Source of the DNA: Phytohabitans kaempferiae
Lineage (GTDB): Bacteria; Actinomycetota; Actinomycetes; Mycobacteriales; Micromonosporaceae
DNA length: 64,000 bases
NCBI RefSeq assembly: GCF_042433955.1
Contig: NZ_JBHLUH010000084.1
Location: 124,001 to 188,000 of the forward strand
Reading direction: 5' to 3'
The notes beneath the pieces are model-generated. The model searched no databases, had not been told where the DNA came from, and saw only the letters and a list, made by a program, of their open reading frames with translations. Within the stretch, counting starts at the first letter, position 1. The number at the start of each line of letters is the position of its first letter. The position numbers were made by a program, and so were the translations under genes. This document shows, piece after piece, positions 52,926-60,889 of this stretch.

Positions 52926-53548
52926 AGTTCTCCTTCCGGCCCACCGAGGGCGCCTTCTACGAGCTGTTCACGAAGGCGGCGCAAAACCTGGTCCGCGGCA
53001 CCGAGCTGCTCAACGAACTCGCGCTGCCCGGCGTCGACGTGCAGTCGGTGAGCGAGCGGCTCACCGAGGTCGAGCACGACAGCGACCAGATCACCCACGA
53101 TCTGTACAAGAAGATCAACTCTTCCTTCATCACGCCGTTCGACCGCGAGGACATCTACCGGCTGGGCTCGCAGCTCGACGACGTGATGGACCACCTGGAG
53201 GCGGTCGGCAGCCTCCTCTACCTGTACGGCCTCACCAAGCTCCCCTCGCTCCCCCGCGAGATGCACGAGCTGATCGCCGTCCTCGACGAGCAGGCGAAGC
53301 TGACCGCCGAAGCGATGCCGCGGCTCAAGTCGATGAAGGCGCTGGAGGACTACTGGATCGAGTGCAACCGCCTGGAAAACAACGGTGACCGGGCCTACCG
53401 GATGCTGCTGGTCCGGCTCTTCTCCGGTGAGTACGACGCGTTGACGGTGCTGAAGATGAAGGAGGTCGCCGACGAGCTGGAGGCGGCCTGCGACGCGTTC
53501 GAGCACGTGGCCAACACCGTCGAGACCATCGCGGTCAAGGAGTCATAG
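52922..53548 (+). CDS. DUF47 protein, Pit accessory/regulator
   Basis: 208 aa, starting with GTG 52922 that overlaps the ppk2 stop as GTGA. PhoU-like helical bundle: VEHDSDQITHDLYKKINSSFITPFDREDIYRLGSQLDDVMDHLE (ExxxD and DDxxD metal sites). DUF47 proteins sit at the membrane with Pit and tune phosphate transport. The Pit gene follows 3 bases later. No phosphate box is seen ahead of this operon. Confidence 0.9.
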   Translation: MKFSFRPTEGAFYELFTKAAQNLVRGTELLNELALPGVDVQSVSERLTEVEHDSDQITHDLYKKINSSFITPFDREDIYRLGSQLDDVMDHLEAVGSLLYLYGLTKLPSLPREMHELIAVLDEQAKLTAEAMPRLKSMKALEDYWIECNRLENNGDRAYRMLLVRLFSGEYDALTVLKMKEVADELEAACDAFEHVANTVETIAVKES

Positions 53549-53551
53549 TCC

Positions 53552-54553
53552 TTGAGCGGGGAGCTCGTCGCCGTCCTCGCGGTGATTCTCATCGCGCTGG
53601 CGTTCGACTACACGAACGGGTTCCACGACGCGGCCAACGCGATCGCGACCAGCGTCTCCACGCGCGCGCTCACGCCGCGCGTGGCGCTGGCCATGGCCGC
53701 GGTCGGCAACTTCATCGGCGCGCACTTCGGCGCCGACGTCGCCAAGACCGTCGGGAGTGGGCTGGTGGCGTTGCCCACCGGTCTCGACAGCCTGAGCATC
53801 GTCTTCGCCGGTGTGCTCGGCGCGATCGTCTGGAATCTGATCACCTGGTACTTCGGCCTGCCCTCCTCCTCGTCGCACGCGCTGATCGGCGGGCTGGTGG
53901 GGGCCACGATGGCCGCCTCGGGCACGGTGCTGTGGGACGGGATCGTCGAGGACGTCATCCTGCCGATGATCCTGTCGCCGCTGGTCGGCTTCACGCTCGG
54001 CTTCCTGGTGATGCTCGCCGTGCTGTGGATCTTCCGTAAGGGGCATCCGGCCAAGCTCAACCGCGGCTTCCGCATCGCGCAGACCTGCTCGGCGGCGGCC
54101 ATGTCGATCGGCCACGGCATGCAGGACGCGGCGAAGACGATCGGCATCGTGGTGCTCGCGCTCTACGTGGGCGGGCAGCAGGACAGCCCCGAGCACATAC
54201 CGGAGTGGGCGTTCTGGGCATCGGCGGCGGTGCTGGCGGCGGGCACGTACGCGGGCGGCTGGCGGATCATCCGCACGCTCGGCCGCAAGATCGTCGACCT
54301 CCGCCCGCCGGAGGGCTTCGCGGCGGAGACGGTGGCCAGCTCGGTGCTGTACTTCAACGCGCTCGTACTCGGCGCCCCGATCTCGACCACGCACACGATC
54401 ACCTCGGCGATCATGGGCGTGGGCGCGACCAAACGCCTCTCCGCGGTGCGCTGGGAGGTGGCGGGCACGATCGTGGGCGGCTGGATCCTGACGTTCCCCG
54501 CGGCGGGGCTGATGGCGAGCCTGGTGTACCTGGTGGTGCGGCCGATCTTCTGA
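53552..54553 (+). CDS. pit: Inorganic phosphate transporter, Pit family
   Basis: 333 aa. It moves metal phosphate with protons. The start is TTG 53552, with AAGGAG 9 bases ahead. The N-terminal signature FDYTNGFHDAANAIATSVSTRAL and the second copy GHGMQDAAKTIGIV and PISTTHTITSAIMGVGATKR are the two PiT repeats. About eight to ten helices. It forms an operon with PPK2 and DUF47. The TTG start was chosen because the first helix begins a few residues later and no ATG fits. Confidence 0.92.
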   Translation: MSGELVAVLAVILIALAFDYTNGFHDAANAIATSVSTRALTPRVALAMAAVGNFIGAHFGADVAKTVGSGLVALPTGLDSLSIVFAGVLGAIVWNLITWYFGLPSSSSHALIGGLVGATMAASGTVLWDGIVEDVILPMILSPLVGFTLGFLVMLAVLWIFRKGHPAKLNRGFRIAQTCSAAAMSIGHGMQDAAKTIGIVVLALYVGGQQDSPEHIPEWAFWASAAVLAAGTYAGGWRIIRTLGRKIVDLRPPEGFAAETVASSVLYFNALVLGAPISTTHTITSAIMGVGATKRLSAVRWEVAGTIVGGWILTFPAAGLMASLVYLVVRPIF

Positions 54554-54572
54554 TCGGCCGCACCACCGGCGG

Positions 54573-55550
54573 TTACCGGTACGAGACGCCGATCTCGTGG
54601 CGGATCCTGTCGAGCAGCTCCATCACCTGGATCGTCGCGGCGTGCGGCACCAGCGGGCTCTCGGTCAGCCCGGCCCGCAGGCAGCGCTGCACCTCCTCGG
54701 CCTCGTACCGGTAGCCGTGCCCCTCGCGGGTCACCTCCACCACCTCCGGCTCCGTGCCCTCGCGGTGCAGGGTGAAGCGGTCCGGCCGGAAGAACGGCGT
54801 GTCGAGGTCGATCCGCCCCTTGGTGCCGGTCACCGTGGCGGCGAGCGCGGTCTGCCCGAGCATGCCGCTGGTGAGCGAGGCGAGGGCGCCCGAGTCGTAC
54901 CCGAAGATGATGGCGGTGTTTTCGTCGGTGCCCTCGGGGCCGATCTTCGCCCAGGCTCGCACGTGCTGCGGCACACCGAGGATCAGGTGGGCGAAGGCGA
55001 TGGGGTACACGCCGAGGTCGAGCAGCGCGCCACCGCCCAGCTCCGGCGCCCGCATCCGGTGGTTCGAGTCGAACGGCCCGGCCACGCCGAAGTCGGCGTG
55101 CACGCTGGTCACCTCGCCGATCGCATCGGCACGGAGCAGCTCGACGATGCGCAGCACGCCAGGGTTGCACCGCATCCACATGGCCTCCATGAGGAAGAGA
55201 CCACGGTCGCGGGCGAGGTCGAGCAGCTCGACGGTCGTGGTCAGGTCGAGCGTGAACGGCTTTTCGCACAGCACCGCCCGCCCGGCCTCGAGGCAGACGC
55301 GGGTCGCGGCGTAGTGGGCCGAGTGCGGCGTGGCGACGTAGATCACGTCGAGGTCGCCGTCGTCGGCCAACTCGCGCCAGGATCCGTACGCCCGCGGGAT
55401 CTCGTGCCGGTCGGCGAACGCCCGCGCCGAATCCGCCGTGCGCGAGCCGACCGCCACCACCTCGGCGTCGGGGAGCAGCTTCAGGTCCTGCACGAACGAG
55501 GTGGCGATGCCACCGGTGGCCAGGATGCCCCAGCGCGTGCGCTCACTCAT
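54573..55550 (-). CDS. Gfo/Idh/MocA family oxidoreductase
   Basis: 325 aa from ATG 55550. The N-terminal Rossmann domain binds NAD(P) (WGILATGGIATSF, G-x-x-x-x-G), the catalytic motif VLCEKPFTL carries the Lys, and the C-terminal beta-domain shows MRAPELGGGALLDLGVYP. It oxidises or reduces a sugar-like substrate. A leaderless -10 TACGAT (55564-55559) precedes it. It faces Pit tail to tail across 19 bases. No sugar genes around it give a substrate. Confidence 0.9.
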   Translation of the reverse strand: MSERTRWGILATGGIATSFVQDLKLLPDAEVVAVGSRTADSARAFADRHEIPRAYGSWRELADDGDLDVIYVATPHSAHYAATRVCLEAGRAVLCEKPFTLDLTTTVELLDLARDRGLFLMEAMWMRCNPGVLRIVELLRADAIGEVTSVHADFGVAGPFDSNHRMRAPELGGGALLDLGVYPIAFAHLILGVPQHVRAWAKIGPEGTDENTAIIFGYDSGALASLTSGMLGQTALAATVTGTKGRIDLDTPFFRPDRFTLHREGTEPEVVEVTREGHGYRYEAEEVQRCLRAGLTESPLVPHAATIQVMELLDRIRHEIGVSYR

Positions 55551-55581
55551 GACACGGGATCGTACGGGCATACTGGTGGGC

Positions 55582-55641
55582 ATGCCGCAGCCGATCGATG
55601 AGCTGACCGGGCCCACCAGCAGCGCGTGGCGGGCGGTGTGA
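55582..55641 (+). CDS. 19-codon ORF ahead of the NUDIX gene
   Basis: MPQPIDELTGPTSSAWRAV, ATG 55582 to TGA 55639-55641; a CATACT -10-like site ends 7 bases before. The NUDIX GTG starts 5 bases after its stop. It may be a short leader peptide, or the first part of a longer NUDIX protein separated by a frame change. It is not recognised as a family. Confidence 0.25.
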   Translation: MPQPIDELTGPTSSAWRAV

Positions 55642-55645
55642 CGCT

Positions 55646-56521
55646 GTGGTGATCGACGAAGACGGGTTCCGGCTGTCTGAGGCGCTGGTCGCGCGGATGC
55701 GGCGGTTTCTGGCTGGCGAGAGCGGGCCGACGCCGGTGCCGCGCGTCGCCGCCACGGTGGTGCTGCTGCGCCCCGCAGACGGCGGCTTCGAGGCGTACGT
55801 GCTGCGCCGGGCCGCCTCTATGGCGTTCGCCTCGGGGGTCTACGCGTTCCCGGGCGGCGGGGTCGACCCGGCCGACGCGGGCGCGGACCTCGGCTGGGCC
55901 GGGCCGCCCGCCGACGAGTGGGCGCGCCGCCTCGGCCGTCCGGCGGCGGAGGCGCAGGCGGTGGTCTGCGCCGCCGTGCGCGAGGTCTTCGAGGAAGCCG
56001 GCGTGCTGCTGGCGGAGGCGGCGCCCGAAAGCCCGCTGACCGAGCCAGCGACCGGTGTCGAAGGCACGATCGACACCAGCGGCGACGACTGGGAGCGAGA
56101 CCGCGAGCGGCTCGTGCGCCACGAGGTCCACCTCGCCGAGGTGCTGGCCCGCCGAGGGCTCGTGCTCCGGTCCGACCTGCTCGGTGCGTGGGCGCGGTGG
56201 ATCACGCCGGAGTTCGAGACGCGCCGCTTCGACACCTACTTCTTCGTCGCCGCGCTGCCCGAGGGCCAGGTGCCCCGCGACGTCTCCGGCGAGGCCGACC
56301 ACACGATGTGGGTGCGGCCCGGCGACGCGGTGGCGCGCTACCGCGCGGGCGAGATCGCGATGCTGCCGCCCACGGTCGTGCTGCTGCGCAACCTGGCTGA
56401 GTACCCCGATGTCGCCGCCGTGCTGGCCGCGGCGGCCGACCGAGACGCGGCGACGCCGGTGATGCCACGCGCGGAGCTGGCGCCCGACGGCACCGTCCGC
56501 CTCCAACGCTACGTGCGGTGA
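55646..56521 (+). CDS. NUDIX hydrolase (CoA-pyrophosphatase-like)
   Basis: 291 aa from GTG 55646. NUDIX box present in modified form: AVREVFEEAGVLL (REx2EExG, about 111-123), preceded by ASGVYAFPGGGVDP. The insert between FPGGG and REVFEE is longer than in ADP-ribose enzymes and matches the large NUDT7/19-like group. It removes phosphates from nucleotide or CoA derivatives. The gene ends in front of a terminator shared with pstB. GTG 55649 is an equal alternative start. Confidence 0.85.
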   Translation: MVIDEDGFRLSEALVARMRRFLAGESGPTPVPRVAATVVLLRPADGGFEAYVLRRAASMAFASGVYAFPGGGVDPADAGADLGWAGPPADEWARRLGRPAAEAQAVVCAAVREVFEEAGVLLAEAAPESPLTEPATGVEGTIDTSGDDWERDRERLVRHEVHLAEVLARRGLVLRSDLLGAWARWITPEFETRRFDTYFFVAALPEGQVPRDVSGEADHTMWVRPGDAVARYRAGEIAMLPPTVVLLRNLAEYPDVAAVLAAAADRDAATPVMPRAELAPDGTVRLQRYVR

Positions 56522-56581
56522 CCGGCGGCATCAGCCGCGAAGTCAACTGCCCCGGCCGAGGCCGGACACCGCACGATGCGA

Positions 56582-56614
56582 ACGGCCGGGCAGCCCCGTG
56601 GACTGCCCGGCCGT
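56582..56614. terminator. Bidirectional terminator between NUDIX and pstB genes
   Basis: ACGGCCGGGCAG (56582-56593) pairs perfectly with CTGCCCGGCCGT (56603-56614) around a 9-base loop, between convergent stops at 56521 and 56632. Confidence 0.85.
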
Positions 56615-56631
56615 AGCGCGAGAGGGAAGGC

Positions 56632-57519
56632 TCAGCCGAAGCGGCCGGTGATGTAGTCCTCGGTGCGCTTGTCGGTGGGGTTGGTGAAGAGCTTGCCGGT
56701 CTCGCTGAACTCGACCAGCCGCCCGTGCCGCACCTGCTTCTCGTCGACCTCCGCGGTGAAGAAGGACGTGTAGTGGCTCACCCGGGCGGCCTGCTGCATG
56801 TTGTGCGTGACGATGACGATCGTGTACGTCTTCGCCAGCTCGTGCATCAGGTCTTCGATCTTGCCGGTGGCGATCGGGTCGAGCGCGGAGCAGGGCTCGT
56901 CCATGAGGATCACGTCCGGGCGCACCGCGATCGTGCGCGCGATGCACAGCCGCTGCTGCTGGCCGCCGGAGAGGGCGAGGCCGCTCGTCTTGAGCTTGTC
57001 CTTCACCTCGTCCCACAGGGCCGCGCCGGTGAGCGCCTCCTCCACCTGGTCGTGGAGGTTGCCCTTGATGCCGTTGATCTTGAGGCCGTACGCCACGTTG
57101 TCGAAGATGGACTTCGGGAACGGGTTGGGCTTCTGGAAGACCATGCCGATGCGGCGGCGCACCTGGATCGGGTCGACGTCCTTGGCGTAGAGGTCCTGGC
57201 CGTGGTACGTGATCTTGCCAGCGACCCGCGCGCCGGGCACGAGGTCGTTCATCCGGTTGAGCGACCGCAGGATCGTCGACTTGCCACAGCCGGACGGGCC
57301 GATCATGGCGGTGATCTGGTTTTGCCGGATCGGCATCGAGGTGCCGCGGACGGCCTCGTAGTTGCCGTAGAAGACGCTGACGTCACGCAGGTCCATGACA
57401 GGGGCGCCGGCTGCCTGCGGCGAGTCGACGCTGACGGCACCCCAGCCGCTGGTGGGCGCGTTGATGCTGACGGAGGGGCGGTCGGTCACGGTGTCCACCT
57501 TGGGGTTTGGCCTTGTCAT
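56632..57519 (-). CDS. pstB: Phosphate ABC importer ATP-binding protein
   Basis: 295 aa. ATP hydrolysis for high-affinity phosphate uptake. An N-terminal extension of about 41 residues precedes the conserved core (MDLRDVSVFYGNYEAVRG). Walker A GPSGCGKS, FQKPNPFPKSIFDNVAYGL (Q-loop), LSGGQQQR signature, VILMDEPCSALDP, and IVTHNMQQAARVS. A start at ATG 57396 would give the core-only protein. It is the last gene of pstS-pstC-linker-pstA-pstB. The terminator follows at 56582-56614. Confidence 0.93.
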   Translation of the reverse strand: MTRPNPKVDTVTDRPSVSINAPTSGWGAVSVDSPQAAGAPVMDLRDVSVFYGNYEAVRGTSMPIRQNQITAMIGPSGCGKSTILRSLNRMNDLVPGARVAGKITYHGQDLYAKDVDPIQVRRRIGMVFQKPNPFPKSIFDNVAYGLKINGIKGNLHDQVEEALTGAALWDEVKDKLKTSGLALSGGQQQRLCIARTIAVRPDVILMDEPCSALDPIATGKIEDLMHELAKTYTIVIVTHNMQQAARVSHYTSFFTAEVDEKQVRHGRLVEFSETGKLFTNPTDKRTEDYITGRFG

Positions 57520-57522
57520 GGG

Positions 57523-58440
57523 TCAGCGCTCCTTGATGGCGAAGCGGTTGGCGATGATGCGGGCGACGATCGTGAAGACGAGGACGATCACGATCAGCGT
57601 CAGAGCCGAGCCCCAGGCCCGCTCCTGCGCCGGCTCGAACACCTGGCTGGCGTTCCGGAAGATCTGTGCCGGCAGTGCGGTGTTCTCGCCTTCGAAGAGG
57701 TTCCAGTTCGTCGCGGAGGTGATGCCCACGACGAAGACGATCGGGGCCGTTTCGCCGGCCGCCCGGGCAATCGCCAGGAGGACGCCGCTGGTGATACCGG
57801 AGATCGCCGCCGGAAGCACGACGGTGACGGTGGTCCGCCACTTGCGGGCGCCCAGCGCGAGGCTGGCCTGCCGCAGCTCGTCGGGTACGAGCCGCAGCAT
57901 CTCCTCCGTGCTCCGGATGATCACCGGAAGCATGAGGCAGGCGAGCGCGAGGGCGCCGGCGAAGCCGGACCGCGACTCGAAGAGCAGGACCCACGTGGAG
58001 TAGATGAAGAGGCCCATCACGATCGACGGGACGCCGGTCATGATGTCGGCCATCATCCGGATCATCCGGGCGAGCGGCTTCTGCTTGCCGTACTCGTTGA
58101 GGTAGATCGCGCCGAGCACGCCGAGCGGGATCGCCATCAGCGCGGCCATGCCGGTGATGATCAGTGTGCCGATCACCGCCGGGCCCACGCCCCCGCCCGC
58201 GCGGCGGAACGAGTTGGGGATGTCGGCGGTGAGGAACTCCCAGCTGATCACGCTGCCGCCTCGGCTGAGCACTGACCAGACGACCAGGCCGAGCGGTACG
58301 ACCGCGACGACAAGTGCCAGCGTGATCAGCACGAGTGCGAGCCGGTTGGCGATCCGCCGGCGGAGCGAGAGGGCGCCGCGGGTCAGATTGGGCGCGTCGG
58401 AGGCGGGCGGTCGGGTGACCGGGTCGGCCATGGTGGTCAC
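57523..58440 (-). CDS. pstA: Phosphate ABC importer permease PstA
   Basis: 305 aa from GTG 58440. Six membrane helices with the binding-protein-dependent permease motif EEMLRLVPDELRQASLALGARKWRTTVTVVLP (EAA loop). It forms the channel together with PstC. The GTG overlaps the stop of a 19-codon linker ORF as GTGA. It ends 3 bases before the pstB start. ATG 58431, three codons into the gene, is another possible start. Confidence 0.92.
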   Translation of the reverse strand: MTTMADPVTRPPASDAPNLTRGALSLRRRIANRLALVLITLALVVAVVPLGLVVWSVLSRGGSVISWEFLTADIPNSFRRAGGGVGPAVIGTLIITGMAALMAIPLGVLGAIYLNEYGKQKPLARMIRMMADIMTGVPSIVMGLFIYSTWVLLFESRSGFAGALALACLMLPVIIRSTEEMLRLVPDELRQASLALGARKWRTTVTVVLPAAISGITSGVLLAIARAAGETAPIVFVVGITSATNWNLFEGENTALPAQIFRNASQVFEPAQERAWGSALTLIVIVLVFTIVARIIANRFAIKER

Positions 58441-58496
58441 GACGCCGCCCGCCAACCGCTGCGGAACATTCGCCCTTCGCTTCGCTGCGCGCTCAT
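58437..58496 (-). CDS. 19-codon linker ORF between pstC and pstA
   Basis: It encodes MSAQRSEGRMFRSGWRAAS. Its ATG (58496) overlaps the pstC stop as ATGA (58496-58493) and its TGA overlaps the pstA GTG as GTGA (58440-58437), exactly as in the SIS-ROK case. Its first codons (ATGAGCGCGCAGCGAAGCGAAG) are similar to, but not the same as, the two longer linkers. With it, the ribosome goes from pstC to pstA with no free gap. Unknown function. Confidence 0.45.
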   Translation of the reverse strand: MSAQRSEGRMFRSGWRAAS

Positions 58497-59479
58497 GCCG
58501 CACTTCCCTTCATCCGGATCTCGGCCCGGCGGACGATGGCCTGGGCGGCGGTGTTGATCAGCACGGTCATGATGAACAGCACCACGCCGAGGCCGACGAG
58601 AGCCGCGGTGAACGTGCCGTTCGACTCGCCTATCTGCGAGACGATGACCGAGGGCATCGCGTTGCCGCTGGCGAAGATGTTGGCGGTGATCTGGGTCGAG
58701 CTGCCGATCACCAGCGCTACGGCGATCGTCTCGCCCATCGCCCGGCCAAGACCGAGGATCACGGCACCGACCAGGCCGCCGAAGCTGTGCGGGAACACCG
58801 CTCCGGTGATCATCTCCCAGCGCGTGGCGCCGAGCGCGAGCGCGGCGTCCTTGTCCGCCCGCGGCACGGTGTCGAAGACCTCGCGGGCGATGGAGGTGAT
58901 GATCGGAATGATCATGATGGCGAGGATGAGCCCCGCGGTCATGAAGCTGCGGCCACTGCCCACCGGGTCGCCGAAGACCCGACCGATCAACGGGATGCCG
59001 CCGAAGACGTCGTGGAACCAGCGGTAGACCGGGACCAGCTTCGGGGCCACCACCAGGACGCCCCAGAGGCCGAAGACCACGGACGGCACCGCCGCGAGCA
59101 GGTCGATCACGGTAACGGCCGGCCCGCGCAGCCGCCGCGGCGCGAGCTCGGTGAGGAAGAGCGCGATGCCGATCGAGACCGGCACGGCGAAGATCAGCGC
59201 GATCAGCGACACGATCGCGGTGCCGTAGATGAACGCGAGCCCGCCGAAGATCTCGCTCGGCGGATCCCACCGGTTTTCCGTGATGAACCGCAGCCCCATC
59301 TCGCTGAACGCCGGCCAGGCCTCCCTCGTCGTGGTGATGAGGATGAGCGCGAGCACGGCGAGCACGAGAAGGCCCGCGGCGAGGGTCAACACCTGGAAGG
59401 AGCGGTCGGCGCGCGGGCCGCCGCCCCGGCTGGACAGCGCTGTCTTCGGGTCGGGCCCGGTCTGCGTCTGGGTCGTCAA
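58493..59479 (-). CDS. pstC: Phosphate ABC importer permease PstC
   Basis: 328 aa from TTG 59479, with GGAG 9 bases ahead. Six helices; EAA loop DTVPRADKDAALALGATRWEMITGAVFP. The N-terminal 25 residues are hydrophilic (TTQTQTGPDPKTALSSRGG), then LTLAAGLLVLAVLALILI. It pairs with PstA and PstB. It is followed directly by the 19-codon linker through an ATGA overlap. pstS is upstream with a hairpin between, which should lower pstC expression relative to pstS. Confidence 0.92.
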   Translation of the reverse strand: MTTQTQTGPDPKTALSSRGGGPRADRSFQVLTLAAGLLVLAVLALILITTTREAWPAFSEMGLRFITENRWDPPSEIFGGLAFIYGTAIVSLIALIFAVPVSIGIALFLTELAPRRLRGPAVTVIDLLAAVPSVVFGLWGVLVVAPKLVPVYRWFHDVFGGIPLIGRVFGDPVGSGRSFMTAGLILAIMIIPIITSIAREVFDTVPRADKDAALALGATRWEMITGAVFPHSFGGLVGAVILGLGRAMGETIAVALVIGSSTQITANIFASGNAMPSVIVSQIGESNGTFTAALVGLGVVLFIMTVLINTAAQAIVRRAEIRMKGSAA

Positions 59480-59507
59480 GGTTTCAACTCCGGTGGGCTA
59501 GGGCGCC

Positions 59508-59544
59508 CTCAGGGGCGGGATCGACTCGCGATCCCGCCCCCGAG
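59508..59544 (-). terminator. Intercistronic hairpin between pstS and pstC (attenuator/stabiliser)
   Basis: GGGGCGGGATCG (59512-59523) pairs with CGATCCCGCCCC (59529-59540); the stem is extended by CTC/GAG with a mismatch (59508-59510, 59542-59544). It lies after pstS with no poly-U tail. In pst operons such a hairpin keeps pstS mRNA more abundant than downstream genes. Confidence 0.75.
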
Positions 59545-59574
59545 GGAAATGCCCGTCCGTGTCTCAGCTGTCGG

Positions 59575-60663
59575 TCACTGGATCTTGTCGAGCTGGGCGA
59601 GCGCCTTGGTCTTGAGCTCGTCCGGCAGCGGAGCGAAGTCCACCTCCGGCGCGAGCGTCTGTCCCTCGGTCAGGATGTAGCGGACGAAGCCCTTGACCGC
59701 GTCCTTCTTCGCCGCGTCGGTGTAGGTGGTGCGGACCAGGATGTAGGTCGGGGCGGTGATCGGGTAGGTCGTCGCGCCCGCCGCGTTCAGCGGGTTGAAC
59801 GTGAGGTCTTCCGCGATCTCCGCGCCCTGCAGAGCGGCCGTCGTGCCCTCGATGCTGGCCTCGACGAACTGGCCGTCCTTGTTCTTGATGGCGGCGAACT
59901 TCAGGCCGCTCGCCCGGGCGTCGCTGAAGTCGACGTAGCCGATCCCGCCGTCGGTCTGCTTGATCAGCTGAGCGACACCGGAGTTCTTCTCGGCGCCCTG
60001 GGTGCTGGCCGGCCAGTCGACCACGTCACCGCTCTTCAGCTTCCAGGTGTCGGGAGCCGCGGCCACCAGGTACTTGGTGAAGTTGTTGGTGGTGCCGGAG
60101 CCCTCGGCGCGGTGCACGACGGTGATGTTGGTGGCCGGCAGCGTGACGCCGGGGTTGTCGGCGGCGATGGCCGCGTCGTTCCACGTCTTGATGTCGGTCT
60201 GGAAGATCTTAGCCAGCGTGTCGGGGCTCAGCTGGAGCTTGTCCACGCCGGAGATGTTGAAGGACACCGTGATCGGGGCGGCGACCGTCGGCACGTAGAG
60301 GAACGAGCCGGCCGTCGGGCCGTCGCCGTCCTTGACGGTGCTGTCGGAGCCGGCGAAGTCGTTCAGGTTGGCCCCGAAGTCCTTCTTGCCCTGACCGGAG
60401 CCAACCGCGTTGTAGTTGACCGTGAGGTTCGGGGCTACGCCCTTGAACTCGGTGATGACTTCCTGGTAGTACGCGTCCGGGAAGCTGGCCCCAGACGCCT
60501 TCAGGTCGCCGGAAAGGTTGGCGTATTCACTGGCGCCGGCGCTGGCGTCAGTGCCGCCGGTGCCGGTGTCGCTGTCGTCATCACCGCCACCGCAGCCGGC
60601 AAGTGCGAGCGCGGCGATCGCGACGCCGACGAGGGCACGCCGCGAGAGCACGTTGCGGTTCAC
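59575..60663 (-). CDS. pstS: Phosphate-binding lipoprotein PstS
   Basis: 362 aa from GTG 60663. A lipoprotein signal LVGVAIAALALAGCGGG, with lipobox L-A-G-C (C24), is followed by an Asp/Gly/Ser-rich linker. The fold binds phosphate: LKASGASFPDAYYQEVI, NAVGSGQGKKDFG (S-G-Q-G), RAEGSGTTNNFTKYL (RxxGSGT). It captures phosphate outside the membrane and passes it to PstC/PstA. A PHO box lies upstream at 60754-60775. It is the first gene of the operon. Confidence 0.95.
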   Translation of the reverse strand: MNRNVLSRRALVGVAIAALALAGCGGGDDDSDTGTGGTDASAGASEYANLSGDLKASGASFPDAYYQEVITEFKGVAPNLTVNYNAVGSGQGKKDFGANLNDFAGSDSTVKDGDGPTAGSFLYVPTVAAPITVSFNISGVDKLQLSPDTLAKIFQTDIKTWNDAAIAADNPGVTLPATNITVVHRAEGSGTTNNFTKYLVAAAPDTWKLKSGDVVDWPASTQGAEKNSGVAQLIKQTDGGIGYVDFSDARASGLKFAAIKNKDGQFVEASIEGTTAALQGAEIAEDLTFNPLNAAGATTYPITAPTYILVRTTYTDAAKKDAVKGFVRYILTEGQTLAPEVDFAPLPDELKTKALAQLDKIQ

Positions 60664-60720
60664 CTCAGGTAAGCCTCTCTGTTGGGTTGCGCACGGCCGT
60701 GAGCTGGCCGAACAAAGGCG

Positions 60721-60775
60721 ACGCTAAGAGCGAGAGGTAGCCGGCTTCCACGGCGTGGATGAACGCGGAGTGAAC
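60721..60775 (-). promoter_or_regulatory. pstS promoter with PHO box (PhoP-binding repeats)
   Basis: On the minus strand two 11-bp direct repeats GTTCACTCCGC (60775-60765) and GTTCATCCACG (60764-60754) match the actinomycete PHO-box pattern (GTTCA plus a 6-base tail). A -10 TAGCGT (60726-60721) follows 27 bases on. PhoP activation under phosphate starvation is the likely control. The gap 60776-60889 holds no gene. Confidence 0.75.
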
Positions 60776-60889
60776 ACGTTTATCAGCGAAGATTGCGCGG
60801 TCCTGAGGGAGAGTTGTCTGTTCCGTGAACTCGGGAGCTTGTGCCGGAAATATCCGATATTGACGGGCAGTCGTTACCGCTACGCGACG

